From the NCBI GenBank assembly GCA_030605265.1, contig JAUWIR010000096.1, positions 1 through 10,339 of the forward strand: DNA of 10,339 nucleotides, in the 5' to 3' direction. The stretch is from Pseudomonadota bacterium. GTDB taxonomy: Bacteria > SZUA-182 > DTGQ01. The translations under genes were made by a program, and so were the position numbers. A model generated the notes under the pieces. The model was not told the origin of the DNA. It searched no databases and saw only the letters and a list, made by a program, of their open reading frames with translations. Positions 7,681 to 10,339 of this stretch are shown piece by piece; the stretch's first letter is position 1, and each line of letters opens with the position of its first letter.

Positions 7681-7770
7681 AAAAGAGAGGTGAAACGCCT
7701 ACAGTCTAAATGCCTACAACCTATCTGCCTTATTAGTTACCTTCTATTTTAACCATTGATAAAAGAGAGG
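7681..7770 (+). repeat. Direct repeat AAAAGAGAGG, two copies 80 bp apart
   Basis: The identical 10-mer AAAAGAGAGG occurs at 7681-7690 and 7761-7770, with loosely similar flanks (TGAAACGCC and ATACAGCC). It could be a target-site-like duplication or chance in A/G-rich DNA. Confidence 0.35.
7697..7726 (+). repeat. 15-bp imperfect tandem repeat
   Basis: GCCTACAGTCTAAAT is followed directly by GCCTACAACCTATCT, and then by GCCT. This non-coding repeat has the same period as several duplications inside the PKS linkers. Confidence 0.5.
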
Positions 7771-7809
7771 ATACAGCCAATTGGATGTAGAATTAATATC
7801 TTCTATTAT

Positions 7810-7838
7810 TTGACATAGTACCTAATGATGAATACTAT
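7810..7838 (+). promoter_or_regulatory. Sigma-70-like promoter for the alanine racemase gene
   Basis: A perfect -35 box TTGACA (7810-7815) is followed after exactly 17 bp by TACTAT (7833-7838), which matches 4 of 6 bases of the -10 consensus. TATAAA at 7836-7841 is an alternative -10 with longer spacing. Transcription would begin near 7845, leaving a leader of about 120 nt before the ATG at 7967. Confidence 0.5.
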
Positions 7839-7856
7839 AAATAGAGTTATAGGGGT

Positions 7857-7886
7857 ATGAAAATTGCTTGTAAAATTAAAGGATAA
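7857..7886 (+). other. Possible nine-codon leader ORF ahead of the racemase gene
   Basis: ATG at 7857 opens MKIACKIKG and stops at TAA 7884-7886, ten bases before the hairpin at 7897. The only candidate ribosome site, AGGGG at 7851-7855, is too close to the ATG to be convincing. This may be chance. Confidence 0.15.
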
Positions 7887-7896
7887 ACTGTGTTAG

Positions 7897-7912
7897 CCAC
7901 TTCTACGAGTGG
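7897..7912 (+). promoter_or_regulatory. Small hairpin in the racemase leader
   Basis: CCACT (7897-7901) pairs with AGTGG (7908-7912) across a 6-nt loop, with one extra T-G wobble possible. A U-tract does not follow, so it is not an intrinsic terminator. Its role, if any, is unknown. Confidence 0.3.
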
Positions 7913-7966
7913 GAAAATATCGCTCATTCGATTAGCTATTAAAGCCAAAGAAGGCGGAATTAGATC

Positions 7967-9115
7967 ATGTTTAGAAAAACTTTTGCAGAAATAGACCTAT
8001 TGGCTATCAAAAATAACATCAATGCAATTAAAAAATTTGCTGGTAAAGATCTTAAGGTTATTTTACCTGTTAAGTCAAATGCCTATGGGCATGGGATAGT
8101 TGAGGTTTCAAGATTTGTTGAGGAAAATAAGATTGTAAATATGCTGGCAGTTGCAACTCTTGATGAAGGAGTTGAGCTGAGAAATTCCGGGATTACTCTG
8201 CCGATCTTGGTTTTATGCCTCATTCTTCCCGATGAAGATCAAATAAATATTTTATTCGATTACAATCTTACCCAAACAGTTGCTGATGCTGAGCTGGCAA
8301 GAAAAATTTCAAAGGTCGGCCAAAAAAGACAAAAAACTATACGTTTACACCTAAACATTGATACAGGCATGGGAAGAATAGGCTGTAAGAGTGAAGGGGC
8401 CATTAAAATAATTAAAGAAATCCATTCATTAAAATATATTAATCTTGAAGGGATTTATTCACATTTCCCTGTTTCAGATGAGAAAGATTCGGAATATACT
8501 AAAAACCAGATTAGTAAATTCAATAAAATAATAAAAACAATCCAGACCAATGGCCTTGATATCCCGATAAAACATATTTCAAACAGTGCAGGGATTGCCT
8601 TATATCCAGAAGCTTCATTCGATATGATAAGGCCGGGCATCATGGCTTATGGGTACCTGCCCTCTCCTGCTATGAATAATACTATTAATATTCAACCAGC
8701 TATGACCCTAAAAAGCTGCATTATGTTCTTAAAACGTGTGCCAGAAAATACGCCTCTTTGTTATGGGTTAACATATACAACAAATTCGGATGCAAATATT
8801 GCAACGATTCCGATTGGATATGGAGATGGATATAACAGGTTTTTATCAAACAAAGGAAAGGTCTTAATCAGAAATAAAATTTATCCTGTTGTTGGCCGGG
8901 TCAGTATGGATCAAATATTGGTTAATCTTGGGAATGACGAATATCCGGTTGGTGAAGAGGTCATACTTTTCGGCAAAGAAATCATTACCGTAAACACTGT
9001 GGCGGATTGGATTGGAACCATCTCTTACGAAGTTACCTGTGCAATATCCGATAGGGTTCCCCGAATTTATATGCCAACTGAGAATTATAAATTAAAAAAC
9101 ATTAGACAGGATTAA
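7967..9115 (+). CDS. alr: Alanine racemase (PLP-dependent)
   Basis: This 382-aa cytoplasmic enzyme interconverts L- and D-alanine and supplies D-Ala for peptidoglycan. The PLP-binding lysine is K36 in VKSNAYGHG. The catalytic tyrosine of the opposite face is Y266 in CYGLTY, next to the conserved IPIGYGDGY. Also present are HLNIDTGMGRIG, the MIRPGIMAYG segment with the Arg that contacts the PLP ring nitrogen, and VGRVSMDQ at the dimer active site. The length is normal for the family. The ATG has an AAGGCGG ribosome site 9 nt upstream (7951-7957). It probably has its own promoter at 7810-7838. Several lines counted by eye are only 18-37% GC, more AT-rich than the GMC gene. The last three codons and the stop lie in the palindromic repeat at 9105-9158. 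It may be a housekeeping gene at a cluster edge, or a D-Ala supplier for the product; the sequence does not decide. Confidence 0.95.
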   Translation: MFRKTFAEIDLLAIKNNINAIKKFAGKDLKVILPVKSNAYGHGIVEVSRFVEENKIVNMLAVATLDEGVELRNSGITLPILVLCLILPDEDQINILFDYNLTQTVADAELARKISKVGQKRQKTIRLHLNIDTGMGRIGCKSEGAIKIIKEIHSLKYINLEGIYSHFPVSDEKDSEYTKNQISKFNKIIKTIQTNGLDIPIKHISNSAGIALYPEASFDMIRPGIMAYGYLPSPAMNNTINIQPAMTLKSCIMFLKRVPENTPLCYGLTYTTNSDANIATIPIGYGDGYNRFLSNKGKVLIRNKIYPVVGRVSMDQILVNLGNDEYPVGEEVILFGKEIITVNTVADWIGTISYEVTCAISDRVPRIYMPTENYKLKNIRQD

Positions 9116-9158
9116 CAGGATCTTACAGGATTTTGGTTTTTATCCTGTCAATCCTGTC
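9105..9158. repeat. Palindromic CAGGAT/ATCCTG repeat element overlapping the alr stop codon
   Basis: The left arm GACAGGATTAACAGGAT (9105-9121) pairs with the right arm ATCCTGTCAATCCTGTC (9142-9158), 16 of 17 positions complementary. A third left unit ACAGGAT lies at 9125-9131 before the loop. This resembles the dispersed intergenic repeats of the type GACAGGATTAACAGGAT found in many Gram-negative genomes. The racemase stop TAA (9113-9115) lies within the left arm. On the + strand the stem is followed by a run of A, not T, so it is not a standard terminator. Confidence 0.85.
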
Positions 9159-9200
9159 AAAAAAAATTATTTTGATGGGTTGAAATACCACACAAAAAAG

Positions 9201-9210
9201 AGGAAAAGGA
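9201..9210 (+). promoter_or_regulatory. Ribosome binding site of the trans-AT gene
   Basis: AGGAAAAGGA offers two Shine-Dalgarno cores, AGGA 9 nt and AAGGA 3 nt before the ATG at 9214. The gene may be co-transcribed with alr; no strong promoter is seen in the 98-bp gap. Confidence 0.5.
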
Positions 9211-9213
9211 ATA

Positions 9214-10215
9214 ATGATACGAGCATTTGTCTTTCCAGGTCAAGGGTCTCAGAAAAAAGGAATGGGTGGAGAGCTTTTTGATCTTTTCCCGGAAATTACA
9301 AAAAAAGCTGATAAGATTTTAGGTTATTCTATTAAAGAACTTTGCTTGAAAGATAGCCAAAATGTCCTCAATCTCACACAATATACTCAGCCGACCTTAT
9401 ACGTTGTAAACGCCTTAATGTACTACCAAGGAATAAAGGAATCAAGTGAAAAACCTGATTATATAGCCGGGCATAGTCTGGGAGAGTATAATGCCTTATT
9501 GGCGGGCGGGGCCTTTGACTTTGAAACAGGATTAAGATTAGTTCAAAAAAGAGCGGAATTGATGAGCAGGGCTATAGGCGGAGGAATGGCCGCCATAATC
9601 GGGTTAGATGGAGAAAAGATCAGAGAGATTTTAGAAAAGAATGGTTTAACCAATATTGATGTGGCCAATTACAATTCTATATCTCAAACAGTAATTTCCG
9701 GGTTAAAAGACAGCATTATCCAGGCAGAGGAGATTTTTAAAAAAGCAGGCGCTCGGTTGTACATTCCCTTAAAGGTGAGCGGCGCTTTTCATTCCAGATA
9801 TATGGAATCGGCCAAGAGAGAATTTGAGCAATTTTTGCAGCCTTTTAAATTTTCAAACCCCGCCATACCGGTAATATCCAATGTTGAGGCAAGACCTTAC
9901 ACAAAAGAAAAAATCAAGCAGCTCTTAGCTGATCAAATCACCCACTCGGTCAAGTGGACTGAAAGTATTCGGTACCTTATGGGAAAAGGGGTCAAAGAAT
10001 TTAAAGAGATCGGTCCCGGGACGGTACTCACCAGGTTAGTTGATCAAATCCAAAAGGAAGCCGAGCCTCTTATAATAATAGAGGAGGATAATTCTACAGA
10101 ATCGAAAACAGCGGAGCTAAAGCATAAAGAAGTAGAAAAAGAGCCAAGTCATAATGAAAGAGGATCGCAAATTTCCGCTTCTTCCCTGGGCAGCAAAGAA
10201 TTCAAAGAATATTAG
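9214..10215 (+). CDS. Trans-acting malonyl-CoA:ACP acyltransferase, with remnant of an AT-ER linker at the C-terminus
   Basis: The 333-aa protein is a FabD-fold acyltransferase expected to move malonyl from CoA to the carrier proteins of the AT-less PKS. Motifs: FPGQGSQ with oxyanion Gln Q10; nucleophile S88 in GHSLGEYNAL; R113 in QKRAELM, which binds the malonyl carboxylate in the family; catalytic H193 in SGAFHSRYM; and EIGPGTVL near the end of the domain. GHSLGEYNAL and AFHSRYM are typical of trans-AT cluster enzymes. The presence of R113 favours malonyl transfer over the acyl hydrolase relatives. The domain ends near residue 285. A charged linker follows, then the final ten residues SLGSKEFKEY, which resemble the start of the PfaD-type enoylreductase in AT-ER fusions; the reductase is missing. 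A primary-metabolism FabD is less likely given that tail and the PKS nearby. Confidence 0.9.
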   Translation: MIRAFVFPGQGSQKKGMGGELFDLFPEITKKADKILGYSIKELCLKDSQNVLNLTQYTQPTLYVVNALMYYQGIKESSEKPDYIAGHSLGEYNALLAGGAFDFETGLRLVQKRAELMSRAIGGGMAAIIGLDGEKIREILEKNGLTNIDVANYNSISQTVISGLKDSIIQAEEIFKKAGARLYIPLKVSGAFHSRYMESAKREFEQFLQPFKFSNPAIPVISNVEARPYTKEKIKQLLADQITHSVKWTESIRYLMGKGVKEFKEIGPGTVLTRLVDQIQKEAEPLIIIEEDNSTESKTAELKHKEVEKEPSHNERGSQISASSLGSKEFKEY

Positions 10216-10339
10216 TATCCTATTTAAATTTTGTGGTGAGCTAAAAAATTATCAAAGTAATACAAATGATTTAGTTGATATAATTTGAGTGTTAACTTTT
10301 TTCGTTGAATTGATAACCAAATTCCTCAGATTAGTTAAA
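10216..10339 (+). other. AT-rich gene-free end of the window
   Basis: The three + strand frames after the AT stop were translated and contain no enoylreductase motif such as YAYVAGAM or GIAS. No gene start, terminator or RNA gene was recognised in these 124 bp. Confidence 0.5.

Larger units (their letters stand above)
7530..7966 (+). other. 437-bp intergenic region without a convincing gene
   Basis: No ORF of credible length or family resemblance was seen on either strand. The longest open stretch on the minus strand covers about 50 codons (roughly 7739-7585) and resembles nothing recognised. The first half holds short direct and inverted repeats. The second half holds a promoter, a tiny ORF and a hairpin ahead of the racemase gene. 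No clear intrinsic terminator for the upstream operon was seen: the A/T run near 7541-7560 has no GC stem before it. Confidence 0.6.

Noticed and set aside
7585..7739. Minus-strand open stretch of about 50 codons in the intergenic region
   Set aside because: It shows no recognisable family or convincing ribosome site and falls in a repeat-bearing segment; it is too short to support as a gene.
7884..7957. Cobalamin or cyclic-di-GMP riboswitch in the alr leader
   Set aside because: Pieces such as GCCACT...GTGGGAA and AAAGCC recall these motifs, but the remaining conserved boxes and spacing are absent.
9105..9158. CRISPR array
   Set aside because: The CAGGAT units are short, nearly contiguous and palindromic, without regular unique spacers.
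9105..9170. Palindrome after alr as a rho-independent terminator
   Set aside because: The stem is followed by A residues on the + strand instead of a T run, and the unit structure is that of a dispersed repeat.
10213..10339. Frameshift restoring an enoylreductase after the AT
   Set aside because: None of the three + frames after 10213 shows the expected PfaD-type residues, so a single base error does not explain the missing domain.

Overview
The window is part of a polyketide biosynthesis locus with all genes on the + strand. The organism looks like a Gram-negative bacterium of moderate-to-low GC: there is an outer-membrane FadL-type porin with a signal peptide, and sample lines counted by eye run from under 30% to about 47% GC. 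The phylum cannot be fixed from sequence alone. The ketoreductase motifs and the free-standing acyltransferase point to a trans-AT type I polyketide synthase (PKS).

Region 1 (1-7529) reads as one operon. It opens inside a PKS whose 5' part lies outside the window. What remains is most of a dehydratase, then a B-type ketoreductase, one acyl carrier protein, and a terminal thioester reductase that would release the chain as an aldehyde or alcohol. Short gaps (52, 15 and 55 bp) separate it from an FAD-dependent GMC-type oxidoreductase with a ferredoxin-like Cys motif, a FadL/OmpP1-family outer-membrane transport protein, and a stand-alone E2/CAT-fold acyltransferase without a lipoyl domain. A coherent but unproven reading is that the PKS makes a hydrophobic chain, the reductase frees it as aldehyde/alcohol, the GMC enzyme adjusts its oxidation state, the CAT-fold enzyme acylates it, and FadL moves it across the outer membrane.

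Region 2 (7530-7966) is a 437-bp gene-free gap. Its first half holds small direct and inverted repeats that look like the scar of a mobile or repetitive element. Its second half holds a sigma-70-like promoter and a leader of about 120 nt for the next gene.

Region 3 (7967-10215) holds an alanine racemase gene and a malonyl-CoA:ACP transacylase-type gene, the likely trans-acting AT that loads the PKS. A palindromic repeat of CAGGAT units lies between them and supplies the stop codon of the racemase gene. The AT ends in a charged linker plus a short motif resembling the start of the PfaD-type enoylreductase that follows AT in AT-ER fusion proteins, but the reductase itself is absent. The last 124 bp hold no gene.

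The most notable observations are the apparently beheaded AT-ER fusion, in-frame 12-18 bp duplications in several variable linkers of the PKS, the unusual set of tailoring genes, and the repeat that closes the racemase reading frame.
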